From Geobacillus thermocatenulatus (GTDB taxonomy: Bacteria > Bacillota > Bacilli > Bacillales > Anoxybacillaceae): a stretch of DNA of 64,000 nt. Below, one piece after another: positions 8,875 through 17,638 of this stretch; position 1 is the first letter of the stretch; every line of letters starts with the position of its first letter. A program made the position numbers and the translations under genes. The stretch is taken from positions 497,164 through 561,163 of the forward strand of contig NZ_NEWK01000002.1 in the NCBI RefSeq assembly GCF_002217655.1, in the 5' to 3' direction. The notes under the pieces were generated by a model that was given only the letters and a program-made list of their open reading frames with translations, did not search any database and was not told where the DNA came from.

Positions 8875-10002
8875 ATGAAGTCATGCATCGTCATTGGAGC
8901 TGGCATTTTAGGCGCCTCGACCGCTTACCATTTGGCCAAGGAAGGCGCAAACGTGATCATCATCGACCGCAGCGACAAAGGGCAGGCGACCGATGCGGCG
9001 GCGGGCATCGTCTGCCCTTGGCTGTCGCAGCGCCGCAATCAAAAATGGTATCGCTTGGCGAAAAGCGGGGCGAAATTTTATCCTTCCCTCATGGAAGAGC
9101 TGAAATCATACGGGGAAACAGACACCGGTTACGCGCGAGTCGGCGCTCTATGGCTGCACACGGATGAACAGAAACTGGAACAAATGGAGGAGCGCGCTCG
9201 CAAACGGCGCGAAGACGCGCCGGAAATGGGAGAGATCGTGCGGCTTCATCCCCATGAGGCGAAGGAGCTGTTTCCGCCGCTTGGCGGTGAGCATCATGCC
9301 CTATATGTGAGCGGCGCCGCCCGAGTGAACGGCCGGGCGGTGCGGGACGCCCTCACAAACGCGGCCCAAAAGCTTGGCGCCGCCTACATGCGCGGCAACG
9401 CCCGGATCCTGTTTGAAGGCTCCCGCGTCATCGGCGTGGAAGTCAATGGAGCGAAATACACGGCCGAAGCGGTCATCGTCACAGCCGGCGTGTGGGCTGG
9501 CGAACTGCTCGAACCGCTGGGCGTTCGGTTTGCCGTCAGCCCGCAAAAAGGACAAATCATTCATCTCGAATGGCTGACGGGCGAGACTGCTCAATGGCCG
9601 GTCGTCATGCCGCCGAACAATCAGTATATGCTCGCCTTCCCTGGAGGGCGAATCATCATCGGAACGACCCATGAAGATGAAGCGGGCATGGACATCCGCG
9701 CCACCGCAGGCGGCATCCATGACATATTGGACAAAGCGCTCGCCATCGCACCGGGGCTATCGACGTGCACCTACGTGGAAACGCGGGTCGGGTTCCGTCC
9801 TCGCACGCCTGGGTTTCTCCCTGTCTTCGGACCGCTTCCGGGCTTTTCTGGGGTGTATATCGCCAACGGGCTCGGCTCCTCAGGCCTCACCGTCGGCCCG
9901 TATGTAGGAAAAGAGTTGGCGAAACTCGTCATCGGCCTGCCGACGGAACTCAACCAAAGCGACTACGACGTCGCAAACGCCGTCGCGCCGATCGTTCCAT
10001 GA
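8875..10002 (+). CDS. FAD-dependent amine/D-amino-acid oxidoreductase, DAO family
   Basis: This 375-residue DAO-superfamily flavoprotein has the dinucleotide motif VIGAGILGASTAYHLA at the N-terminus followed by the ribose-binding acid in IIIDRS. The C-terminal FAD contact is in the region YIANGLGSSGLTVGP. The family oxidises D-amino acids, glycine, sarcosine or similar amines; the substrate is not defined here. The ATG at 8875 follows AAAGGTG. It stands alone. The 250 bp before it (8622-8874) contains nothing I can name beyond a weak GC-rich inverted repeat near 8625-8665. Confidence 0.82.
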   Translation: MKSCIVIGAGILGASTAYHLAKEGANVIIIDRSDKGQATDAAAGIVCPWLSQRRNQKWYRLAKSGAKFYPSLMEELKSYGETDTGYARVGALWLHTDEQKLEQMEERARKRREDAPEMGEIVRLHPHEAKELFPPLGGEHHALYVSGAARVNGRAVRDALTNAAQKLGAAYMRGNARILFEGSRVIGVEVNGAKYTAEAVIVTAGVWAGELLEPLGVRFAVSPQKGQIIHLEWLTGETAQWPVVMPPNNQYMLAFPGGRIIIGTTHEDEAGMDIRATAGGIHDILDKALAIAPGLSTCTYVETRVGFRPRTPGFLPVFGPLPGFSGVYIANGLGSSGLTVGPYVGKELAKLVIGLPTELNQSDYDVANAVAPIVP

Positions 10003-10083
10003 GGAGGACAGGGAAACCGACGACAGACCTTGCAGCCGTTGACTTCCCTTTCCCGCGCCCAGGACAAAGCGGACTGCATTTCG

Positions 10084-10635
10084 TCAGCTTTGTCCTTCAT
10101 ATTTTTTCAGCTGTTCCGTCAGCTTATGAAACAGCTCCATATCTTTGCGATCGAGCGCCTGATCAATTTGCAGCTTCAGCCTCGACAGTTCGTGGCGTTT
10201 CAGCGCCTCATCCAACACTTGCTCGGCCGCCTTCGCCATTTTCTCATGCCGCTCGTGCCGTCTGACATTTTCAAACGCTTGGTGATCAATAAGCCGAAGG
10301 TACGAAAAATTCCGGGTCTTTCCAGGAAAATGGAGCGTCAAATAGAGCGGCTCGTTCGGATGCAGCGCCAAGTCCCCCATAATCGAGGCAAGGCTCGTGC
10401 TTTTTTGACCGCGCCGATAAAACACAAGCCCTTCTTCTTCCGCCATCGCAGTCGAAATGATCAGCCACCGCGCCTGCTTTTGCTCGGTTTCCGTAAAATG
10501 GACGTTCTCAAGCAAATGGGGGTGTTGAAGCAAGTATTGCAGCACAAATCGAGCATCGGGATGCTTCAAACGATGCTGCTGCAAAAACGTTGTTAAGAAC
10601 TGCCGCTTTTCTGAATAGGACACCCATCTCGTCAT
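10084..10635 (-). CDS. UPF0302 / IDEAL-domain protein, YpiB(ReoY)-like
   Basis: This 183-residue protein starts with the YpiB signature VSYSEKRQFLTTFL and ends with an IDEAL-type segment (IDQALDRKDMELFHKLTEQL). In B. subtilis, YpiB (ReoY) works with ReoM as an adaptor for ClpCP degradation of the peptidoglycan enzyme MurAA. This protein shares the domain order but looks divergent and is away from the usual ypi neighbours, so it may be a paralogue with another target. The start at 10635 follows GGGGGGTGAGG. The region 10636-10921 holds no gene I can support. Confidence 0.7.
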   Translation of the reverse strand: MTRWVSYSEKRQFLTTFLQQHRLKHPDARFVLQYLLQHPHLLENVHFTETEQKQARWLIISTAMAEEEGLVFYRRGQKSTSLASIMGDLALHPNEPLYLTLHFPGKTRNFSYLRLIDHQAFENVRRHERHEKMAKAAEQVLDEALKRHELSRLKLQIDQALDRKDMELFHKLTEQLKKYEGQS

Positions 10636-10921
10636 AGCCTCACCCCCCTTTCAACTGCTTCTCCTGGAAGACAACAGCGGCCGCAGCGCAAGATCGTCTC
10701 TACAAGCCTCGATGATCGACTGCCATCCCGTCCGCGTCTTTGTTTTCCAGTATACTTGATTGCGCCCCACCGTGCATCTGAAAACCGCAGGGCAAGGCCC
10801 CTTTCATTCCGACATCAAGCGGCAAAGGAAATAGAAAAACAGCCGCCCTTCATTTCCAGGCAGCTGCTCCTTCCAAGCAACGGGCACTCGGCTTTCCTTT
10901 CCATTGCTCAAACCTATAGGC

Positions 10922-12427
10922 CTACGCCAACTGCATCGCAAAGTGGCCGTTCAATCCGAGCGCTTCCGCTGTAGACGCTTGCACTTGCCGCAACAGCGCT
11001 TCGTTTTTCATCAACGACTCACCGTAAGACGGGATCATCTCTTTCACTTTCGCCCGCCACTCGTTCATCCGTTCTGGGAAGCACTTCTCCATCACTTCAA
11101 GCATGACATGAACCGCCGTCGATGCCCCTGGCGAAGCGCCGAGCAACGCCGCGATCGAGCCATCAGCCGCATGGACGACTTCCGTGCCAAACTGCAGCGT
11201 TCCTTTGCCGCCAGCTTCCGTGTCTTTGATCACTTGCACGCGCTGACCCGCCACGACGATGTCCCACTCGTCGCTTTTCGCCGTCGGGACGAATTCCCGC
11301 AGCTCTTGCATGCGCTGTTCTTTCGACAACAGCACTTGCTGGATTAAATAGTTGGTCAAGGACATATTTTTCACGCCCGCCGCCAAGATCGTCAAGACGT
11401 TATGCGGCTTGATCGAGGTGAACAAGTCGAGCATCGATCCGTTTTTCAAAAACTTCGGCGAAAACCCGGCAAATGGCCCAAACAGCAGCATCTTTTGATT
11501 GTCGATAAACCGCGTGTCCAAATGCGGCACCGACATCGGCGGCGCGCCGACTTTCGCTTTGCCGTACACTTTCGCATGGTGCTGCTCGACAACCTCAGGG
11601 TTGTTGCACACCATAAACAACCCGCTCACCGGGAAGCCACCGATTCCCTTCCCTTCCGGAATGCCGGACTTTTGCAACAGATGGAGGCTGCCTCCCCCGG
11701 CCCCGATGAAGACGAACTTGGCTGCATGAAGTTCCACGGCGCCCGTATCCAAATTCCGCACTTTCAGCTCCCATAAACCGTCGCTTGTCCGTTTGATATC
11801 CTCGACATGATGGCGGTAGCGGATCTCCACGTTCTTCCGTTTCAAATGTTCAAACAGTTGGCGCGTCAACGCCCCGAAGTTCACGTCCGTCCCCGATTCG
11901 ATGCGGGTCGCCGCGATCGGCTCGTCCACCACCCGCCCTTCCATCATGAGCGGCACCCATTCGGCCAACTTTTTCGGATCATTCGTGAACTCCATCCCTT
12001 TGAACAGCGGATTGGCCGCCATCGTTTCGTGCCGCTTTTTCAAAAACGCCACATTGTCTTCCCCTTGCACAAAGCTCATATGCGGCAGCGGACGGACGAA
12101 ATCTTTCGGGTCACGAAGAATACCACTGTTGACCAAATAAGCCCAAAACTGCAAAGAGACGTAAAACTGCTCATTGATTTTAATCGCTTTGCCGATGTCA
12201 ATCGACCCATCGGCCTTCTCAACCGTATAGTTCAACTCACACAGCGCCGCATGCCCCGTCCCGGCGTTGTTCCACTCGTTGGAGCTTTCCGCTCCTGCCT
12301 CTTCCAGTCTTTCAAAGACGACAATGTCCCACTCGGGCGCCAATTCCTTGAGCAGCGTCCCCAACGTCGCGCTCATAATGCCGGCGCCGATTAAGATGAC
12401 ATCCGTTTTTCCTTGTTTGTTGCCCAT
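10922..12427 (-). CDS. mqo: Malate:quinone oxidoreductase
   Basis: Mqo is a peripheral membrane flavoprotein that oxidises malate to oxaloacetate and reduces quinone, bypassing NAD-malate dehydrogenase. The 501-residue protein has the FAD-binding start [17 protein letters not shown], then [20 protein letters not shown] and [21 protein letters not shown], all typical of the family. I choose the ATG at 12427, preceded by TAGGGATGG, over the longer frame to 12541 because it starts just before the FAD motif as in homologues. It is a single-gene unit. Confidence 0.95.
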   Translation of the reverse strand: MGNKQGKTDVILIGAGIMSATLGTLLKELAPEWDIVVFERLEEAGAESSNEWNNAGTGHAALCELNYTVEKADGSIDIGKAIKINEQFYVSLQFWAYLVNSGILRDPKDFVRPLPHMSFVQGEDNVAFLKKRHETMAANPLFKGMEFTNDPKKLAEWVPLMMEGRVVDEPIAATRIESGTDVNFGALTRQLFEHLKRKNVEIRYRHHVEDIKRTSDGLWELKVRNLDTGAVELHAAKFVFIGAGGGSLHLLQKSGIPEGKGIGGFPVSGLFMVCNNPEVVEQHHAKVYGKAKVGAPPMSVPHLDTRFIDNQKMLLFGPFAGFSPKFLKNGSMLDLFTSIKPHNVLTILAAGVKNMSLTNYLIQQVLLSKEQRMQELREFVPTAKSDEWDIVVAGQRVQVIKDTEAGGKGTLQFGTEVVHAADGSIAALLGASPGASTAVHVMLEVMEKCFPERMNEWRAKVKEMIPSYGESLMKNEALLRQVQASTAEALGLNGHFAMQLA

Positions 12428-12828
12428 GTTTACCATCCCTATCCATGAATAGTTGTAAAAGATCATCGAGCGATCGCTCGAAACAATGCCGCCGATACCC
12501 CTTTCGTTTTGAGGGCGATTCCAACATTTATTATAACACAATTGATTAATAGTATGTCACTATTATTGATTTGAACAAAAATATATTAATATAATTCAAT
12601 GCACCGTTGCATATTCATGACATCAACACAGCCATCCCAACATCGCCCTTCATAATAATTTTACAAAATCGTTGAATATTTCGCCACCATCTCGAGAAAA
12701 AACGCAGAGATTTTTCAAGAAGGCTGATGAAAAACACATTTTATAGCAGCAAAAAAGACGGCTCCATGCCGCCAAAGCATCATATAAACCATCTACACCC
12801 GAAACATTTCAAGGTGACATCCATCGTA
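12428..12828. other. AT-rich intergenic region
   Basis: About 400 bp lie between the mqo start and the end of the next minus-strand gene remnant. The part near 12535-12680 is AT-rich and probably carries the mqo promoter. I see no gene, RNA or clear repeat here. Confidence 0.5.
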
Positions 12829-13320
12829 TTAGGCAATCGTTTTTTCAATTTCTCTAACAAATGGCTCGTGCGAAGTATTCTCTAAAAAATCTTCGAATAT
12901 TTCATCAAGTTGCAAGTTGAGATCTTCATTGACCTCATTCCCGTCCTCGTCATAAATCTCAAAGTGGCTGTACTTCCATTAATCAAATGTTTCCCTAAGC
13001 AAGTCACAGTATGTCACCCAATGCTTTCCATAGTTAGACATATACGTCGGCACCCATTGATCAATGTAAACGTTGCTTAACAACTCATCTAACGGAGAAC
13101 AATAAAATCGCGAGCCCTTACTTCTCCCCAGCGATCGGACAAGCTCGGCAAACTCTTCCTTCTTCATTTTCCTCACTTCACCGGAATAGTCATAGCTGAT
13201 CTTGCCGTTGTATGGGTTGATGAATGGTTCAGCGTTGTATATCCATTGGTGCGGTATATGCGTTTGAATCACTTCCATGAGCATTCGGGCAATGAGTTGC
13301 GGGATATCACGGAAATCCAA
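12829..13320 (-). pseudogene. Unknown protein interrupted by one in-frame stop
   Basis: A TTG start at 13320 with GGAGGGAGAGG upstream opens a 113-residue frame that stops at TAA (12979-12981). The same frame continues directly with WKYSHFEIYDEDGNEVNEDL for another 49 residues to a second TAA at 12829-12831. The continuation is acidic and protein-like, so the original protein was probably about 162 residues and was split by one nonsense change. I do not recognise the family; the acidic C-terminus might suit a small immunity or antitoxin-like protein, but that is a guess. The upstream 128 bp is repeated before the Mrr gene at 30.3 kb. Confidence 0.55.
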
Positions 13321-13329
13321 TTTCCTCTC

Positions 13330-13457
13330 CCTCCCTCTAGAAATGTTGATCTATCAAGACTTTTCGGCCCCTCAGGGGTGTCCAAAAAATATTTTCCGAC
13401 AAAATCCCTTACATCCTTTTTCAGTTTTGTTGATATCTTACAGACCCAAGGTGCGCT
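13330..13457. repeat. 128-bp repeat, copy 1
   Basis: Ungapped similarity to 30356-30483, with about eight differences in 128 bp. In both places it lies immediately upstream of a minus-strand gene and supplies its ribosome site. Read on the minus strand it has an open frame containing KDVRDFVGKYFLDTPEGPKS, so it may be a gene fragment rather than only a promoter. Confidence 0.8.
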
Positions 13458-13850
13458 CCTTTCTGGCTAAGATGCTTCGATGAGCACTCGCGTTTCCCAT
13501 TGTTCAATCACCGTTTTTCTCGGCTCGGCTGATGTTTCCAAACTGCTTTTTCGGTCAAGTCAAACATATGGGGATGCCAATCGTTCACTTCCGGTATACT
13601 CCATTCAGCAACCGGATTGTCATGCTGAATGTCATTCCGTTAGTGTTGCTTGCACAGCTCCACAGGGAAAAGCGAAACTGCAACACTTCGCCAAAGGGGA
13701 AACACCATCGAAAACACGGAAAGTTCATTGCTGAGGGCCTCACAGCTGAAGAGAGCAATTGGTGCAATGTTGCGGTGGCATTTCTCAAACAGGCGGCTGA
13801 AATCGAAAAAAAGCGCCCTTAGGAAATAACAATTGTACACAATCGCCTTC
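13458..13850. other. Unassigned 390-bp stretch
   Basis: Short open frames occur on both strands (for example 13532-13822 plus), but none has a convincing ribosome site or a family I recognise. The surroundings are gene fragments, so this is probably decayed DNA. Confidence 0.4.
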
Positions 13851-14054
13851 TCATTCCCGTCGAATGCTGTGGAGAAATTCCGCATCGATTACTTTCCTGT
13901 CATCGACAAGATCTAACAGTTCATCGTGCGGGCGAATCTCATCATTGCCGTCGGAATAATAAAGGGTGATATGCACTCCTTCTGATTGGGCGATTTGCAA
14001 CGCGGGCAAAAAATCACTGTCCCCCGAATAAGGCAATTCGCGAATACAAAGCAT
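13851..14054 (-). pseudogene. C-terminal remnant of a NYN/PIN-like protein
   Basis: The frame contains YSGDSDFLPALQIAQSEGVH followed by ITLYYSDGND, which matches the second half of NYN-domain nucleases (the SGDSDF acidic motif and the following strand-helix). The N-terminal half with the first catalytic Asp is absent, and the frame runs upstream into unrelated sequence. It lies among other fragments and is not a functional nuclease. It is not a piece of the intact NYN gene at 24.3 kb, whose motif differs (LTGDGAG). Confidence 0.5.
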
Positions 14055-14164
14055 TCCCTCCCGTCCATGGCAATGAATACAAAAGGAGCGGCGATGCCGC
14101 CCCCTCTCTTGACCTGCCATCCATCCGAACGGCAACGGTTATTCTAAATATCATTATAATTGGA

Positions 14165-14240
14165 AAAACGGTGCATGTAAATCCCTCAGTTGAGATGAAC
14201 AGGCCATTCGCATCGAGCCAGTTGGCCCCGAGAAGCTTAT
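14165..14240 (-). pseudogene. Short remnant of an Mrr-type endonuclease
   Basis: The minus strand encodes LLGANWLDANGLFISTEGFT, nearly the same as LLGANPIDANCLFVSTGGFT in the Mrr-type gene at 29.4 kb. Only about 25 residues remain, so this is the debris of a second, related restriction gene next to the island edge. Confidence 0.6.
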
Positions 14241-14293
14241 CCCGAGTTCGACAGTCACTAGGCAAACAAAATGCCTCTCGCCCCTTGATCTCA

Positions 14294-14543
14294 CATTTCG
14301 CACCCTCCCGACGAAAATCGGGAGGATTTTTTCATCCCGATGTCGAATAGGTCCTTGGTACACAAGGAAAGCAAAGGAGTTTCCACACCATGGACGTTCG
14401 AATTCATGCTATTTATTTTCATAAATGGCACGGATTTGAACGCTCATGATGTAGAAACTCCTTTGCTTTCCTTGTGTTTCAAGGGTTCATTCGACAGGAA
14501 GATAAAAAAATCCTCCCGATTTTTGTCGAGAGGGTGCGAAATG
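14294..14543. mobile_element. Palindromic MITE-like element (250 bp)
   Basis: Two 90-bp arms (14294-14383 and 14454-14543) are inverted copies of each other with about four-fifths identity, separated by about 70 bp. The outer end reads CATTTCGCACCCTC followed by a CCTCCCGA/TCGGGAGG hairpin. Related ends occur at 27794, 28036, 31569, 34160 and 35852. It carries no transposase and is best explained as a non-autonomous element built from both ends of one IS. Confidence 0.7.
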
Positions 14544-14636
14544 GCGGTGGGTTTAAATCCGCTAGATGATACCGCATTTTAGCGGCAAATGTACGCCGGA
14601 AACATTCCTGAATCATGTTCATGTGAAGCAGGTTGA

Positions 14637-14786
14637 TCTGTAAACGTTAAGTATGTTTCCCGACGACTTGGGCACAAAGATATTGTAACCACTCTACAAA
14701 CGTACTCGCATATTTTAGATGAGATGGAGCAAAAAGAATCCCGGCAGGTCGATCTCGCGATGGAGGAGCTGTATCATGCCAAATAG
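14637..14786 (+). pseudogene. Tyrosine integrase, C-terminal remnant
   Basis: The plus strand encodes VSRRLGHKDIVTTLQTYSHI and continues to ...MEELYHAK before a TAG at 14784-14786. LGHKD carries the catalytic His and TYSH the nucleophilic Tyr of phage and ICE tyrosine recombinases. The preceding codons (EAG, then TGA, then SVNVKY) also fit the family, so the gene was longer and has an in-frame stop. The rest is missing, cut off near the MITE. It lies 136 bp from tRNA-Arg, exactly where an integrase of a tRNA-targeting element sits. Confidence 0.8.
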
Positions 14787-14850
14787 CCGTGCAAAATTCG
14801 TGCAAAATTTTTTCGGATTCTATCGTTTTTTGGGGGATTCCCAAAAAATG

Positions 14851-14874
14851 AAAAACGACCGCAAACACGGTCGT
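14851..14874 (-). terminator. Terminator of tRNA-Arg
   Basis: On the minus strand ACGACCG-TGTTTG-CGGTCGT is followed by TTTTTC. It lies 48 bp downstream of the tRNA 3' end. Confidence 0.8.
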
Positions 14875-14921
14875 ATCAAGGAGTTTACGAATTTTCATCC
14901 GAACTAGTCGGATCATTGGAA

Positions 14922-14994
14922 CGGCCCCGAGAGGATTCGAACCTCCGACGCACGGTTTAGGAAACCGACGCTCTATCCACTGAGCTACGGGGCC
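14922..14994 (-). tRNA. tRNA-Arg (anticodon CCT)
   Basis: A full cloverleaf can be drawn on the minus strand. The acceptor stem is GGCCCCG/CGGGGCC, the D arm is GCTC-AGTGGAT-AGAGC, the anticodon loop TTCCTAA gives anticodon CCT for AGG codons, and the T loop is TTCGAAT. The CCA is not encoded. A terminator follows, and an integrase remnant lies just downstream. A degenerate copy of the 3' half of this gene is found at 42805-42848 in the same orientation. Confidence 0.95.
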
Positions 14995-15016
14995 ATATGG
15001 CTCTCCTTTTTCCATT

Positions 15017-15301
15017 CTATCCATCTGCGCCTAAAAATTCAATAGCTGATAGAAAATCAAGCTTCCCATCGCTTCTCGCATCCGCCAGCAAAAACCGCTC
15101 ACTGTCGACCCAGCGAATAATGGGAAAGCGCACCGAGACGTCCGGATGAAGAATGGTTCCATTGGCGACGCACTCCAACCGCCGACGGCTTCTTTGCACC
15201 ACGATCCATCCCCACTGGTCGCTCCAATCCGCATCCATCAGACGAATCCCGCTTCGTTCCGACACAATCGAATAGAACGTATAGGCGACGATTGACACCA
15301 C
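15017..15301 (-). pseudogene. Truncated copy of the 28-kb hypothetical gene
   Basis: The first 79 codons are nearly identical to the start of the gene at 28019-28870 (MVSIV-YTFYSIVSERS onward). After RSDG the frame changes to an unrelated 15-residue tail ending in LGADG. It is a duplicated 5' fragment and lacks the rest of the protein. It marks the left direct repeat bounding the CRISPR/efflux segment. Confidence 0.85.
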
Positions 15302-15311
15302 TCATCCCTCA
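15072..15311. repeat. 240-bp direct repeat, left copy
   Basis: Matches 28641-28880 in the same orientation, without gaps and with three differences in 240 bp. The pair encloses the III-D-like operon, the NYN gene and the MerR/ABC pair. Confidence 0.92.
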
Positions 15312-15355
15312 CAGCACCATTTTTCATCACAAACAGCTTTCATCATCAAATCTCT

Positions 15356-17113
15356 TTATCCTTTGAGTGTAATATCATCATCCAATATATGCGGAAGCGA
15401 TTGTTTTATTTTTCCGCCCTTTCGATTCTCAACAAACCATGTATATCCTTTATCATCGTTTTTCGCAACTCTAGGGTAGGAAATATTTTCTATACCATTG
15501 TCCAATTTTGTAATTTTTAAAAACTGAGCAATATTTTTTTTCGTTTTATCAATCTGCCTTTCGATTTCCTCTATTGAATATTCCTTTTCTGTTTCCCTGT
15601 ATTCAACAGTATCATTACAAAGTACAAATTCCCTAGTCTTTACTCGATCTACCTTTATTTTTACACTTCCTAATCCTAAAGGTTTTCCCATTCCAATTTT
15701 ATGGCAGTTTTCATTTTCGTTATCTCCTATGTTCAAAGTCCATAGCAAACATTTCAACTCAGCTTCGCTAATTCCCTCAAAGAAAATCCGAAAAGAAAAT
15801 GAAACTCCCTTTTTTACAGGACGAATGATACATTCAAGAGAAGACAATGGCTGATTTGGATCATAATTCCTCCATTTCATTTGCCTGGAGTGCCAATAAA
15901 ATTTCCTTCCTCTTAGCCTAGGCTTGTAGTATTTATCGATACCAGATTTCCGTTCCGCATAATCATAAGTCCACCAATCCGCTTGACTAGGAGGTTCAAG
16001 GTAAAACTCCATTGCAGAGAGTTTGGGAGAAGAAAGCATCGACAACACTTTCGGTGATTCAAAAAACTCTTTCACATTTTCTTCCTTAATCACTCTCCCA
16101 TCGGTAAACCGCAAACGAGAAGCAAATGAATGATTGCGGCCCACCATTCCAAATAACGCGCAAGCTGGACAAACTTCTTCACCTACACAAGGGGAATACC
16201 CACCTTGTCCATCTAAAATATCTTTCAACGTGTTATGAAATACTATTTTTGAAATACACGCTGGTGACAAGTAATAATTCCCATTATACTCATGATAGTA
16301 TACAAGAATCGGTTTACCTTCCTCTAGTTTATAATGTGCATATTCGTTATGATTGGTTTCGCGATTCAGTTTGTTTTCCTTCTGATACAAATAAAGCACC
16401 TTTCTCAAGTATTCGATCGCATCGAAATGTTGTGGAAGAGGAATCGGTTTTCCTGTTTCTGTAAAGATCGCTTCATATCTTTTTTTCGGAAAATACTCTC
16501 CTCGATGAAAATACCCTTCTTTGACATCATCAACTGAACCATCAGCGACTATTCTCGCTTTATCCCTTCCAATCACTTGAAAACGCACTCTCTCCCCTTC
16601 CTGAATCCCATCTGTTTGCGATAGAAGGACCCGGTACTTTTTAGCAGGTTGGATACAATATCCTTCCGCAGTTTTTTTCAGTATCCCCGGTTTTCCGGGC
16701 TTACTTATTCTGCTGTATAAAACTTTGTCCACACAAACTGTCGACAGGCACGAATCCGTAACAGCTTCGTAAGCCGACCGAATGACCCCTCTTAATTCAC
16801 TGGCTGGAATAACGGGGTCTGCTAACGAAGGAGAAAGAGAATGTTCAACAACGGGTGGATATGAGTAAAACTCTAACGTTTTCGCGCCTCCTTTCACGTC
16901 ATTTTTCTGTTCCAATGCGTCCATACTTGCGGAATTTGGAATAAAAATCGGTGTTTTCGTTTCAAGCGTACACTCAATAACTCCTGTTAAAGTTCTTCCC
17001 TTTATTTCATGCCATTTTGTTCTATTGCATTTTTCTCCTAGCGAGATGAAGTTATATGGATTGACAAATGTTATCTGATTTTCTCGATGACCTTGTCTCT
17101 CTTTTTTCTTCAT
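15356..17113 (-). CDS. TIGR03986-type CRISPR RAMP protein (Cas7 with insertion)
   Basis: This 585-residue RAMP-superfamily protein matches TIGR03986-type CRISPR proteins. Visible marks are the N-terminal ITFVNPYNFISLG, the Cas7-like block DPVIPASELRGVIRSAYEA, a Cys cluster GEEVCPACALFGMVG that could bind metal, and a C-terminal glycine-rich MGKPLGLGSVKIKV typical of RAMP folds. By analogy with the fused III-D effector of Synechocystis it would be the Cas7-insertion backbone subunit contacting crRNA. The ATG at 17113 follows GAGGGGG. It overlaps the end of csx19 by 62 bp, so the two are translationally linked. It is the last gene of the operon, and no clear terminator follows. Confidence 0.8.
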   Translation of the reverse strand: MKKKERQGHRENQITFVNPYNFISLGEKCNRTKWHEIKGRTLTGVIECTLETKTPIFIPNSASMDALEQKNDVKGGAKTLEFYSYPPVVEHSLSPSLADPVIPASELRGVIRSAYEAVTDSCLSTVCVDKVLYSRISKPGKPGILKKTAEGYCIQPAKKYRVLLSQTDGIQEGERVRFQVIGRDKARIVADGSVDDVKEGYFHRGEYFPKKRYEAIFTETGKPIPLPQHFDAIEYLRKVLYLYQKENKLNRETNHNEYAHYKLEEGKPILVYYHEYNGNYYLSPACISKIVFHNTLKDILDGQGGYSPCVGEEVCPACALFGMVGRNHSFASRLRFTDGRVIKEENVKEFFESPKVLSMLSSPKLSAMEFYLEPPSQADWWTYDYAERKSGIDKYYKPRLRGRKFYWHSRQMKWRNYDPNQPLSSLECIIRPVKKGVSFSFRIFFEGISEAELKCLLWTLNIGDNENENCHKIGMGKPLGLGSVKIKVDRVKTREFVLCNDTVEYRETEKEYSIEEIERQIDKTKKNIAQFLKITKLDNGIENISYPRVAKNDDKGYTWFVENRKGGKIKQSLPHILDDDITLKG

Positions 17114-17627
17114 TGTCTTCCCCCTCACTTAAAAATCTCCCATTTGGTTCACAAAATGCTAATAAGCGAGCATCATAGAAGTAAAGCTGTCCATGCTCAT
17201 CTTCTTTCAAATAGTTGCGCACTTTATAGCACAATTTTCCTGATAAGCGTTTGTTGGAAGGGACGTATAATTCAAAACCTCTATTTTTGTCAGCTATTTT
17301 TAACCAACCATCGCTCCAGCTTTCTACACTGCCAAGTATGTAGTGTGTTTCATCGAAAGCAAGCAATGTCTCATCTTCTATAATCATGCGGCCAATAAAT
17401 TTTCCTCCAAACCTCCTTACGTGGAGCTCTGCCGACTCGTGAAAAATACGAATTTCTTGTACATACCTCTCTTCGATATGCCCATTGAAAAACATTATGT
17501 TATGATTTCTCCATATACCAACTTGAACCGTATGATCTAGCCATGCTAACACATAGGCGGTTGGACTGTTCAAATGTTTGGCAATGAGTTCAACCAATGA
17601 TTGTCCTTCTACTTTATGAACCTTCAT
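17052..17627 (-). CDS. Csx19-like (TIGR03984) CRISPR-associated protein
   Basis: This 191-residue protein matches the Csx19/TIGR03984 family, a small accessory subunit restricted to type III-D effectors. Marks are AYVLAWLDHTVQVGIW in the first third, EIRIFHESAELHVRR, then LLAFDETHYILG. The ATG at 17627 follows AAGGGTGGGG; the TTG at 17654 is less likely. It sits between the tandem-Cas7 gene and the TIGR03986 gene, as in known III-D operons. No catalytic motif is expected. The acidic and basic tail (about the last 25 residues) looks disordered. Confidence 0.72.
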   Translation of the reverse strand: MKVHKVEGQSLVELIAKHLNSPTAYVLAWLDHTVQVGIWRNHNIMFFNGHIEERYVQEIRIFHESAELHVRRFGGKFIGRMIIEDETLLAFDETHYILGSVESWSDGWLKIADKNRGFELYVPSNKRLSGKLCYKVRNYLKEDEHGQLYFYDARLLAFCEPNGRFLSEGEDNEEKRETRSSRKSDNICQSI

Positions 17628-17638
17628 ATCCCCCACCC

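Noticed and set aside
14647-15024. 125-codon minus-strand ORF
   Set aside because: It runs straight through tRNA-Arg and its terminator, so it cannot be a real protein gene.
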